Part shown: piece by piece, positions 1-4,559 of the stretch
How the letters are laid out: every line of letters begins with the position of its first letter
Numbering within the stretch: the stretch's first letter is position 1
Assembly: GCA_937927435.1 (NCBI GenBank)
Contig: CALBDW010000040.1
Coordinates: 1-5,739 of the forward strand
Length of the DNA stretch: 5,739 nucleotides
Direction: 5' to 3'
Origin: an uncultured Bdellovibrionales bacterium
GTDB taxonomy: Bacteria > Bdellovibrionota > Bdellovibrionia > Bdellovibrionales > JAMPXM01
Translations under genes and position numbers: made by a program
The notes under the pieces: model-generated
What the model saw: only the letters and a program-made list of their open reading frames with translations
What the model was told of the DNA's origin: nothing
Databases searched by the model: none

Positions 1-65
1 AGGTCCTCGTGCGCCCCGGCATGCTCCTCAAACGTCAACACCCACGTCGAAGCCAGTACGCCCCC
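1..65 (-). ncRNA. ssrA: tmRNA (ssrA), 5' portion only, cut by the window edge
   Basis: Read on the minus strand from 65 down, the sequence begins GGGGGCGTACTGGCTTCGAC, the signature 5' end of transfer-messenger RNA: a 7-nt acceptor strand, then the D-loop-like GGCTTCGAC. An AGCATGCCGGGG segment follows, matching the conserved GCAUGCC stretch at the start of the first pseudoknot region. From memory, the spacing from the 5' G run to TTCGAC equals that of Bacillus subtilis tmRNA. tmRNA with SmpB rescues stalled ribosomes and tags the unfinished peptide for proteolysis. Only about 65 nt are visible; the tag reading frame, later pseudoknots and the 3' tRNA-like half (normally about 350-400 nt in total) lie outside the window. 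Position 65 is inferred as the mature 5' end from the G run. No open frame explains this stretch better. Confidence 0.88.
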
Positions 66-93
66 GTTGTGGGAACAACGATCGGAACACGCT

Positions 94-122
94 AATATAT
101 CTTATTTCCAGGATATTTTCCA
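94..122 (-). promoter_or_regulatory. Candidate sigma-70-type promoter of ssrA
   Basis: On the minus strand, TGGAAA (117-122, 4 of 6 to TTGACA) is followed after 17 bp by TATATT (94-99, 4 of 6 to TATAAT, in an AT-rich context). Initiation would fall near 87, leaving a precursor leader of about 22 nt before the mature tmRNA end at 65. That fits the known RNase P processing of tmRNA precursors. The call rests on spacing and position only. Confidence 0.45.
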
Positions 123-160
123 GTAGGCCTCGTTTTTCCGCTCTCTCAAGGGCGCCATCT

Positions 161-190
161 GTAATTAAAAGCCACGACAGCCCGTCCGGC
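161..190 (-). terminator. Intrinsic terminator of the GNAT-ABM pair
   Basis: Immediately after the ABM gene's TAG stop (192-194), the minus strand has a hairpin whose outer arms are GCC/GGC (188-190 with 171-173). An inner GAC/GUC pairing closes a GGGCU loop, with one bulged G and one G-U pair. TTTTAATTAC (170 down to 161) follows directly. Stem plus U-rich tail is the Rho-independent pattern. It also separates this unit from the ssrA promoter downstream. Confidence 0.7.
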
Positions 191-191
191 C

Positions 192-539
192 CTAGTTGGC
201 GCCCCCTGAAAAGGCATACTCGCGCTCGACCTTACAAATCCGCACGCGATAGGACCTGTACCACTTTGAGCGGCCGAGTTCCTGAGCAGCCATATGCTCG
301 CTATTGGCTTTCCAAGCTTGAATATCCTCAAGGGTTTGCCAATAGGAAATTGTGATTCCGAAACCATCAGCTCCGCGAACGCTCTCCATGCCGAGAAATC
401 CTTTGTGAGCCTTCGCAAGTTCCACCATGCGCTTGGCGACCCGAGCGTATTCTTCGTGGTCACTGTCGTTCCGTACCGCAGCGAAGATGACGGCATAGTA
501 AGACTTTTCGCCTTGGGAGTTCATCGCCGAGCTATCCAT
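192..539 (-). CDS. Antibiotic biosynthesis monooxygenase (ABM) domain protein, YqjZ-like
   Basis: A 115-residue single-domain protein of the dimeric alpha+beta barrel superfamily, ABM branch. It resembles the YqjZ group: YYAVIFAAVR (14-23) as first strand, a helix with MVELAKAHKGFLGMES (38-53), DGFGITISYWQTLEDIQAWK (58-77), then EHMAAQELGRSKWY (81-94) and VRICKVEREY (99-108). No signal peptide or membrane segment is present, so it should be cytoplasmic. Relatives include small monooxygenases and haem-degrading proteins, but substrate and activity are unknown for this subgroup. The start at 539 is chosen because AAGGGGG (545-551) lies 5 nt upstream; a longer frame reaching 674 would overlap the GNAT gene and adds non-family residues. 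ATG at 524 (M6) is a weaker alternative. It lies 25 bp after the GNAT stop and is probably cotranscribed. Confidence 0.88.
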   Translation of the reverse strand: MDSSAMNSQGEKSYYAVIFAAVRNDSDHEEYARVAKRMVELAKAHKGFLGMESVRGADGFGITISYWQTLEDIQAWKANSEHMAAQELGRSKWYRSYRVRICKVEREYAFSGGAN

Positions 540-564
540 ATAAGCCCCCTTTTTCGGTTTCACT

Positions 565-1005
565 TTACAATCTCTTCCGCATCGATCGGTGCGGGATTGT
601 GACCTCAAAGAATGGATCACTGTAGATTTCGTAGCCAAGCGAGAGATAAAACGGTACCGCCGTCTCGCGCGCATGAAGCTTCATCCACTCAAAGCCCTTT
701 TCCCGCGCGTACTCCTCCGCCGCCTGCACGAGTCGCTTCCCAATCCCCTGCCCTTGCCGGTCGGGAATCACGGCGACTTGCCTCATATTGATTTCCGTCT
801 GTGAAAGAGGCACGAGGACCAAGCATCCGATAAGCTCAGCGCCATCAAAAGCTCCGAAGTGAAAGAAGTCCTGCTCCTTATCAAGCTCTTCTCTTGAGAA
901 CTCAAGTCCGAGTGGCTTCCTTAAGTTCTCGTAACGAAGTTGGACTTCGGAACCATATTCATCCGAACCGAATTTAATCTGCCGAATCAGAACTGCAGCG
1001 CTCAC
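565..1005 (-). CDS. GNAT-family N-acetyltransferase
   Basis: A 146-residue acetyl-CoA-dependent acetyltransferase of the single-domain GNAT fold. Motif A is clear: strand MRQVAVIP (74-81), then the pyrophosphate loop Q84-G85-Q86-G87-I88-G89, fitting Q/R-x-x-G-x-G/A, and helix KRLVQAAEEYAREKG. Motif B follows, with MKLHARETAVPFY (108-120) and LGY (123-125) near the C-terminus. The N-terminal half (about 5-65) carries the substrate-facing helices and LIGCLVLVPL. The acceptor substrate cannot be told from sequence; the fold accommodates amines, antibiotics, peptides and tRNA. The start is GTG with a GGG element 7 nt upstream (1013-1015), only a moderate ribosome site, so a start a few codons away is possible. 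It diverges from mscL across a 106-bp gap and precedes the ABM gene by 25 bp. Confidence 0.88.
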   Translation of the reverse strand: MSAAVLIRQIKFGSDEYGSEVQLRYENLRKPLGLEFSREELDKEQDFFHFGAFDGAELIGCLVLVPLSQTEINMRQVAVIPDRQGQGIGKRLVQAAEEYAREKGFEWMKLHARETAVPFYLSLGYEIYSDPFFEVTIPHRSMRKRL

Positions 1006-1111
1006 TTCAATGCCCGTCTGCCCTCAAATAATTAGACGGAAAAACCTTTTCGCTTTATACATCCTTTTATCGAGAATTTCCGCGAAAAACTGATCTGAAC
1101 GTGAGGTTCAA

Positions 1112-1534
1112 ATGTCTCTGCTCCAAGAGTTTAAGAAATTTGCGATCAAAGGTAACGCCGTCGATTTGGCCGTTGGTGTCGTCGTCGGTTCATCGTTCGG
1201 TAACATCGTCACTGTATTGGTCGAGAAGATCATTACTCCCCCGTTCGGTCTTCTCCTCGGAGACACCGATTTTTCCGACCTCAAAATCATCTTAAAGAAG
1301 GCCGCGGCGGACGGAACGGGCGAAGTCGCCATTGGTTATGGAGAACTCGTTCAATCTCTCTTGAACTTCCTGATTGTCGCCGGATCTTTGTTTCTCGTCA
1401 TTAAAGCGATGAGCTTCTTAAGAAGCTCCGAAGAAAAGGCGGCACCCCAACCGCCACCAGAACCGGCGGACATAACGCTTCTTCGGGAAATTCGCGACGC
1501 GATCAAAGCCACAAACGCGCGCAGCTCAATATGA
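1112..1534 (+). CDS. mscL: Large-conductance mechanosensitive channel MscL
   Basis: A 140-residue inner-membrane pentameric channel that opens under membrane tension to release solutes during hypo-osmotic shock. It aligns without gaps to my recollection of E. coli MscL over residues 1-33: amphipathic N-helix MSLLQEFKKFAIKGN (1-15), then pore helix TM1 (about 16-45) with the gating stretch DLAVGVVVGSSFGNIV (18-33), where G22, G26 and G30 are retained. A periplasmic loop follows (about 46-75) with PPFGLLLGDTDF; TM2 is about 77-102 (LVQSLLNFLIVAGSLFLVIKAM). A Pro-rich linker and the C-terminal bundle helix ITLLREIRDAIKATN complete it. S27-S28 replace the Ala pair of E. coli near the constriction, a mild polarity change. 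GAGG lies 7 nt before the ATG. It is probably monocistronic, with a hairpin right after the stop. Confidence 0.97.
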   Translation: MSLLQEFKKFAIKGNAVDLAVGVVVGSSFGNIVTVLVEKIITPPFGLLLGDTDFSDLKIILKKAAADGTGEVAIGYGELVQSLLNFLIVAGSLFLVIKAMSFLRSSEEKAAPQPPPEPADITLLREIRDAIKATNARSSI

Positions 1535-1545
1535 TCGACGGTGGT

Positions 1546-1583
1546 GAGTCAGTCCGATCGGGCCGCACGCCCCGGACTGACTC
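1546..1583. terminator. Strong hairpin between convergent mscL and MFS genes, lacking a U-tract
   Basis: GAGTCAGTCCG (1546-1556) and CGGACTGACTC (1573-1583) are a perfect 11-bp inverted repeat. Inside it, GGGC (1560-1563) pairs with GCCC (1569-1572) around a 5-nt CGCAC loop, with ATC (1557-1559) bulged. It sits in the 70-bp gap between two converging stop codons, so a bidirectional transcription end is the natural reading. Neither flank has a T run, so it is not a canonical intrinsic terminator. It could instead be a 3'-end stabilising or Rho-associated structure. Confidence 0.55.
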
Positions 1584-1604
1584 CGCACGTAAACAAAGCC
1601 GATA

Positions 1605-2879
1605 TCATTGCCCGCTTGCCATTGCGCTTTCGGTCATGCTCTTCGATCGACTCGCAACTGATTTGAAGATCGCCCACATCATGAACAATGTGAGGAACGA
1701 CATTCCGATCATGATATAACCCAAAACATCAAAGTGTTTCAGGACTCCGTTCGGTCCTTCGACCACGATAAGACCGGCAAGAATCGAGGCAAAGCCTCCC
1801 GCAACTTGTTGGAGCGACGAACTTACCGCCATAAAGGCGCCTCGACTCGATGGCGACGGGATCGCCGACATCAACGTTTGCGAAGGGATAACGCGCGAAT
1901 TAATGCCGACGAATAAAAGGACGTTCACTAAAATGACGACCGCAAGCGGGGTGACTCCCAAGTTCACATAAATCGTCGTCATAATTGCAGTGACCACTGT
2001 GCCGAAAAGAAAGATCCGAAAACTTCCAAACATATCGCAAGCGCGCCCCACCATGGGTCCAACTAAAATCGAGCAGATGCCAGTGATCATGTAGACCGAA
2101 GGAAGATGCTCCATATTGATGCCGAGGTTATTCACCATAAAAGTGCTTCCAAACGGCATCATCATAAACGCACCAATTGAGAGAAGCGCCGTCGTTGCAA
2201 AGGCAAGCGTGTACTGCGGCTGAGTGATCGTGGCAAACAAGTGCTTGACCGCACTTCCGCCCGTTTGCAATTTCAAGTGTTCGTTGACGGGCTTTAAGTA
2301 GATGACGATCGCAATTCCGACGAGAACACTGATCGCCACAATGAGATGAAACGGGGCTTGCCACCCCCAAAGATTTGAAAAGTAAAGACCCGCCGGCAAA
2401 CCGAGGATTTGGCTTGCCGAAAACGCGGTCTGCACAATTCCCATCACCCGGCCCCGTTTTTCAAAGGGAAAGACATCCGTGATAATCGCAAAGACGATAG
2501 AACCAATCACTCCGCCGAAGAGTCCTGTCAGGATTCGTGCGGCAACAAGGAGCTCAAACGTATTCACTAAGCCGCACATCAAAGTGCCGAGCACAAAACC
2601 CGTATAGAAAAATAAGAGGAGGTTCTTACGGTCGAAGCGGTCGGCAAATCCGGCGGCGAGAAATCCAGAAAGGCCCGCACTAAATGCGTAAACCGAAACC
2701 ACAATTCCAAACTGTGACGGCGTGATCTTGAGCGCCGGCATCAGTAGCGCTCCAAGCGGCGAAAGAATCATAAAGTCCAAGACGATCGTGAACTGGAGGA
2801 AGGCAAGAAGCGCAACGATGAATATTTCATACCCGGAGAAGGGTTCCGGCTGGCGGATTTCTTCCTGGATGGCTGGCAT
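1605..2879 (-). CDS. MFS transporter, DHA1-type efflux family
   Basis: A 424-residue Major Facilitator Superfamily carrier, presumably a proton-driven antiporter in the inner membrane, with a hydrophobicity pattern fitting 12 helices in two halves. Visible signatures: TM1 with D35 in VLDFMILSPLGALLMP, as in the LDxxxxxxALP-type motif; motif A in the TM2-TM3 loop, GFADRFDRKN (77-86); TM4 motif B, R114-ILTG; and a TM5 motif C-like GLPAG (159-163). The central cytoplasmic loop lies around 195-215 (KPVNEHLKLQTGGSAVKH). Length and motifs match AraJ/YdhP-like DHA1 drug or sugar efflux proteins; the substrate cannot be inferred. The ATG is preceded by AAGGAAG in good position. This ribosome site falls in the loop of a small inverted repeat (2881-2886 with 2894-2899). 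No regulator gene is directly paired with it on the same strand. Confidence 0.92.
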   Translation of the reverse strand: MPAIQEEIRQPEPFSGYEIFIVALLAFLQFTIVLDFMILSPLGALLMPALKITPSQFGIVVSVYAFSAGLSGFLAAGFADRFDRKNLLLFFYTGFVLGTLMCGLVNTFELLVAARILTGLFGGVIGSIVFAIITDVFPFEKRGRVMGIVQTAFSASQILGLPAGLYFSNLWGWQAPFHLIVAISVLVGIAIVIYLKPVNEHLKLQTGGSAVKHLFATITQPQYTLAFATTALLSIGAFMMMPFGSTFMVNNLGINMEHLPSVYMITGICSILVGPMVGRACDMFGSFRIFLFGTVVTAIMTTIYVNLGVTPLAVVILVNVLLFVGINSRVIPSQTLMSAIPSPSSRGAFMAVSSSLQQVAGGFASILAGLIVVEGPNGVLKHFDVLGYIMIGMSFLTLFMMWAIFKSVASRSKSMTESAMASGQ

Positions 2880-2977
2880 AGAATCTTCCTTAGAGATTCC
2901 ACTATTGAACCTGCCCTTTGTTGAAAGGCAAAGCCCTTAGTGGTCTAGTTCTGCAATTCTGGCCCACGCACAGGGAG

Positions 2978-2996
2978 ATTCAGAGTGACTCTGGAT
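2978..2996. repeat. Odd-centred palindrome in the MFS / SRPBCC divergent gap
   Basis: CAGAGT-G-ACTCTG (2981-2993) is a perfect 13-bp inverted repeat. With one mismatched pair (2980/2994) the symmetry extends to ATT...GAT at 2978-2996. It lies about 100 bp upstream of the MFS start and about 80 bp upstream of the first ATATGCAA operator, a plausible place for a regulator of the MFS gene. No protein can be assigned to it. Confidence 0.35.
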
Positions 2997-3057
2997 GAAA
3001 CAGAGAAGACTTGACGATGGGGGCGTCCACCGGACCTTCATGCGCGCGCCTTTATCC

Positions 3058-3081
3058 ATATGCAATAAAAAGGTTGCATAT
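3058..3081. promoter_or_regulatory. Operator-like palindrome, site 1 (upstream of SRPBCC-ArsR)
   Basis: ATATGCAA (3058-3065) and TTGCATAT (3074-3081) are perfect 8-bp inverted arms around an 8-bp spacer, 24 bp in all. The right half extends inward to an 11-mer, AGGTTGCATAT (3071-3081), which recurs inverted at 3098-3108. The right arm overlaps the candidate -35 box. Size and symmetry suit a dimeric winged-helix repressor of the ArsR/SmtB class, whose gene is second in this operon. Confidence 0.72.
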
Positions 3082-3101
3082 ACACACAGATCGTTTAATA
3101 T
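3074..3101 (+). promoter_or_regulatory. Candidate promoter of the SRPBCC-ArsR operon
   Basis: TTGCAT (3074-3079) and TAATAT (3096-3101) are separated by 16 bp. The -10 box matches 4 of 6 consensus bases and TTTAAT overlaps it; the -35 keeps TTG. Initiation near 3108 would give a leader of about 14 nt that begins almost at the Shine-Dalgarno site. The -35 lies inside operator 1 and the -10 partly inside operator 2, so bound repressor would block polymerase directly. Confidence 0.5.
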
Positions 3102-3121
3102 GCAACCTGGAGGTTGTGTTT
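3098..3121. promoter_or_regulatory. Operator-like palindrome, site 2, overlapping the ribosome binding site
   Basis: ATATGCAA (3098-3105), an 8-bp spacer, and TTGTGTTT (3114-3121) repeat the geometry of site 1, with the right outer arm degenerate (5 of 8). The inner core CAACCT-GG-AGGTTG (3103-3116) is perfectly symmetric. Its centre is 40 bp from that of site 1, close to four helical turns. GGAGGT (3109-3114), the ribosome site 7 nt before the ATG, forms part of the right half. The ATATGCAACCT half and its inverse in site 1 define the likely consensus half-site. Confidence 0.68.
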
Positions 3122-3568
3122 ATGAAAAACGAAATCGTTCGAAGCATCGAGATTAAAGCTCCCATTTCCAAAGTTTGGGAGGCACTGACGGATCACCAAA
3201 AATTCGGCGAGTGGTTTCGCGCGAAAATCGATGGACCGTTTGTTGAAGGCCAAAGATCAACCGGGCATATGACCTATCCCGGCTACGAAGGCTACCCCTG
3301 GGAAGCCATTATTCAAAAAATTGAGCCGCAAACATATTTCGCGTTGACCTGGCCAAGCGGAGCCGATGCCGGTGAGGATGAAACCGAAGACAATTGGACA
3401 CTCGTTGAGTTTCGTCTCGAAGAGATCCCGGGTGGAACTCGCCTGACCGTGAGAGAGTCGGGATTTGACCGCGTACCAAGCCACCGCCGTGCTGCGGCTT
3501 TCCGCGATAACAGCGAAGGATGGGTCATCCAGACAAATAATATTCGCGAGTACGTTGAGAATAATTAA
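3122..3568 (+). CDS. SRPBCC / AHSA1 (START-like) domain protein
   Basis: A 148-residue soluble protein of the SRPBCC superfamily, the hydrophobic-pocket fold of Bet v 1, START and AHSA1 proteins. Family marks include the opening strand IVRSIEIKAPISKVWEALTD (5-24), the helix with FGEWF (28-32), a pocket-lining aromatic stretch YPGYEGYPW (52-60), KIEPQTYFALTWP (66-78), WTLVEFRLEEIPGGTRLTV (92-110) and a long C-terminal helix (about 121-145). The domain usually binds a lipophilic ligand; the ligand here is unknown. The start at 3122 is preferred because GGAGGT lies 7 nt upstream and the family begins there. A TTG start at 3011 would add 37 unrelated residues running through both operators. It is first in an operon with an ArsR regulator 10 bp downstream, a widespread pairing. 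Confidence 0.9.
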   Translation: MKNEIVRSIEIKAPISKVWEALTDHQKFGEWFRAKIDGPFVEGQRSTGHMTYPGYEGYPWEAIIQKIEPQTYFALTWPSGADAGEDETEDNWTLVEFRLEEIPGGTRLTVRESGFDRVPSHRRAAAFRDNSEGWVIQTNNIREYVENN

Positions 3569-3578
3569 AATATGAAAA

Positions 3579-3932
3579 ATGGCGCGAACGAGTTTTAAGA
3601 CATCAACACCGGGTAAACTTCACGAGTACGCCGCTATCTTCTCAGCCCTTGGGGACGTAACGAGATTATCGATTGTCGCGAAACTTGCCGATGGGCGGCC
3701 GCAGTCGATTTCGAAACTTACCGAAAACTCGAAGCTGACCCGGCAAGCCGTGACCAAGCACTTACGTGTTCTTGAAGAGGTCGGTCTCGTTCACAGTGTC
3801 CGTTCGGGCCGAGAGAATCTCTATGAGCTCGACTTGCGCCCTTTCAAAGATCTCAGCGAGTATTTGGAATTCGTCTCAACGAAGTGGGATCAAGCTCTCG
3901 GGCGCCTAAAGGCGTTTGTTGAGGAAAGTTAA
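3579..3932 (+). CDS. ArsR/SmtB-family winged-helix transcriptional regulator
   Basis: A 117-residue dimeric DNA-binding repressor. Order seen: helix YAAIFSALGDVTRLSIVAKLADG (17-39) with the family's ALGD-TRL signature, then SISKLTENSKLTRQAVTKHLRVLEEVGLV (43-71) containing the helix-turn-helix, with recognition helix about 54-65. A wing follows, VRSGRENLYEL (74-84), then a C-terminal dimerisation helix (about 88-114). There is no cysteine anywhere, so the ELCVC-type arsenite/cadmium site is absent; an organic ligand or a protein partner is more likely. It follows the SRPBCC stop by 10 bp with no good ribosome site before its ATG, suggesting translational coupling. An in-frame stop at 3573-3575 rules out a longer start. 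Autoregulation through the palindromes at 3058-3121 is inferred. Confidence 0.93.
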   Translation: MARTSFKTSTPGKLHEYAAIFSALGDVTRLSIVAKLADGRPQSISKLTENSKLTRQAVTKHLRVLEEVGLVHSVRSGRENLYELDLRPFKDLSEYLEFVSTKWDQALGRLKAFVEES

Positions 3933-3942
3933 GGGGAAATCG

Positions 3943-3983
3943 AAAAAGCGGTAGGGCCTTCTGTTTTTGTCAGGTCTTACCGC
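3943..3983. terminator. Hairpin terminator between convergent ArsR and VOC genes
   Basis: GCGGTAGGGCC (3948-3958) pairs with GGTCTTACCGC (3973-3983) in an 11-bp stem with two G-T wobbles and a 14-nt T-rich loop. Read on the minus strand, the stem is followed by five T residues (3947-3943) and then CGATTT, a good intrinsic terminator for the VOC gene. On the plus strand only CTTT follows, so termination of the ArsR operon may be weaker. It fills most of the 74-bp gap between the two stops. Confidence 0.72.
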
Positions 3984-4006
3984 CTTTCCGTGCAAGGGCG
4001 TTCTCA

Positions 4007-4414
4007 TTAATGCGGTGAACTTAGCATCCACTGAATGCCGTATTTATCGGCGACCATTCCGAATCGAGCTCCCCAAAAAGTATCTTCAAGAGGCATCAGA
4101 GCCTTGCCGCCTTCACTGAGCTGTTGAAACAGCCTATCAACCTCCTCCCTGGAATCACACGAAACACTCAATTGAATATTGCCTCCACTACTGCTTTTCC
4201 CCGATGGGTTATCTGAACCAAGCAGAGTGAAGCCGTCATTCTTCAAAGCGGCGTGCATGATTAAGTTCTTATCCCCGATATCCCCGGGGCAAGCGTTTGG
4301 AGGAGCTTCAGCATAAGTCTTAAGTTCAAGGCTGCCGCCGAAACACTTCTGATAAAACGTCATGGCCTCACGGCATTCGGTTTTAAAGACCAAGTACGGC
4401 GCGATGGATTTCAA
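4007..4414 (-). CDS. VOC superfamily protein, PhnB/YjdN-like
   Basis: A 135-residue protein of the vicinal oxygen chelate (glyoxalase/bleomycin-resistance/dioxygenase) superfamily, PhnB-like subgroup. The typical opening IAPYLVFKTECREAMTFYQKCFGG is at 4-27, with KNLIMHAALKNDGFTLLGSD (49-68), a strand IQLSVSC, the helix EEVDRLFQQLSEGG, and the family's closing block PLEDTFWGARFGMVADKYGIQWML (108-131). The enzymatic role is not established for most members, despite names mentioning phosphonate or 3-demethylubiquinone; no phn or ubi genes are nearby. The initiation codon is TTG (4412-4414), accepted because a near-ideal AAAGGAG lies 6 nt upstream and the family's usual N-terminus begins exactly here. 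It diverges from rarD across 145 bp and has its own promoter candidate. Confidence 0.9.
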   Translation of the reverse strand: MKSIAPYLVFKTECREAMTFYQKCFGGSLELKTYAEAPPNACPGDIGDKNLIMHAALKNDGFTLLGSDNPSGKSSSGGNIQLSVSCDSREEVDRLFQQLSEGGKALMPLEDTFWGARFGMVADKYGIQWMLSSPH

Positions 4415-4420
4415 CCTCGA

Positions 4421-4427
4421 CTCCTTT
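4421..4427 (-). promoter_or_regulatory. Shine-Dalgarno site that fixes the TTG start of the VOC gene
   Basis: AAAGGAG on the minus strand lies 6 nt before TTG at 4414. It is among the strongest ribosome sites in the window and justifies the non-ATG start. Confidence 0.8.
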
Positions 4428-4451
4428 GTTTATTAAGATTTCACTAATTCC

Positions 4452-4480
4452 AAAATAGCCATCCACCGGAAAACAATCAA
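4452..4480 (-). promoter_or_regulatory. Candidate promoter of the VOC gene
   Basis: On the minus strand, TTGATT (4475-4480, 4 of 6) and TATTTT (4452-4457, 4 of 6) are spaced by exactly 17 bp. Initiation near 4445 would give a leader of about 30 nt ending in the strong ribosome site. Confidence 0.42.
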
Positions 4481-4511
4481 CGCACCTCCACACAACTGGA
4501 CTCCGACCCTC

Positions 4512-4540
4512 TCGACGAACCGCAAAGGATGGAGTACATA
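4512..4540 (+). promoter_or_regulatory. Weak candidate promoter of rarD
   Basis: TCGACG (4512-4517, 4 of 6) and TACATA (4535-4540, 3 of 6) are 17 bp apart, placing initiation near 4547, about 13 nt before the rarD ATG. The -10 match is poor, so this is only the best option seen in the gap. Confidence 0.22.
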
Positions 4541-4559
4541 CTCCCAAGGCTCTCTCAGC

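Noticed and set aside
146..496. Minus-strand open frame of 116 codons at 146-496
   Set aside because: It overlaps the ABM gene in another frame, has no family-like pattern, and would run through the terminator hairpin.
540..674. 45-residue N-terminal extension of the ABM protein up to 674
   Set aside because: It lies within the GNAT coding region and gives a basic, non-family sequence; the AAGGGGG ribosome site before 539 fixes the shorter start.
1021..1111. Promoter boxes between GNAT and mscL, for example minus-strand TATAAA at 1054-1059
   Set aside because: The -10 candidates are acceptable but none has a convincing -35 partner at 16-18 bp on either strand, so no promoter is called there.
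2128..2370. 80-codon minus-strand frame inside the MFS gene, and other short frames opposite MFS, mscL and SRPBCC
   Set aside because: They are out-of-frame shadows of well-supported genes with no ribosome site or recognisable domain.
3011..3121. 37-residue N-terminal extension of the SRPBCC protein from TTG at 3011
   Set aside because: It would translate through the promoter and both operator palindromes; GGAGGT in correct spacing marks 3122.
3058..3121. The repeated ATATGCAA units as a CRISPR-like or transposon-end repeat
   Set aside because: There are only three close copies in alternating orientation with promoter-scale spacing and no spacers or transposase; an operator array explains them better.
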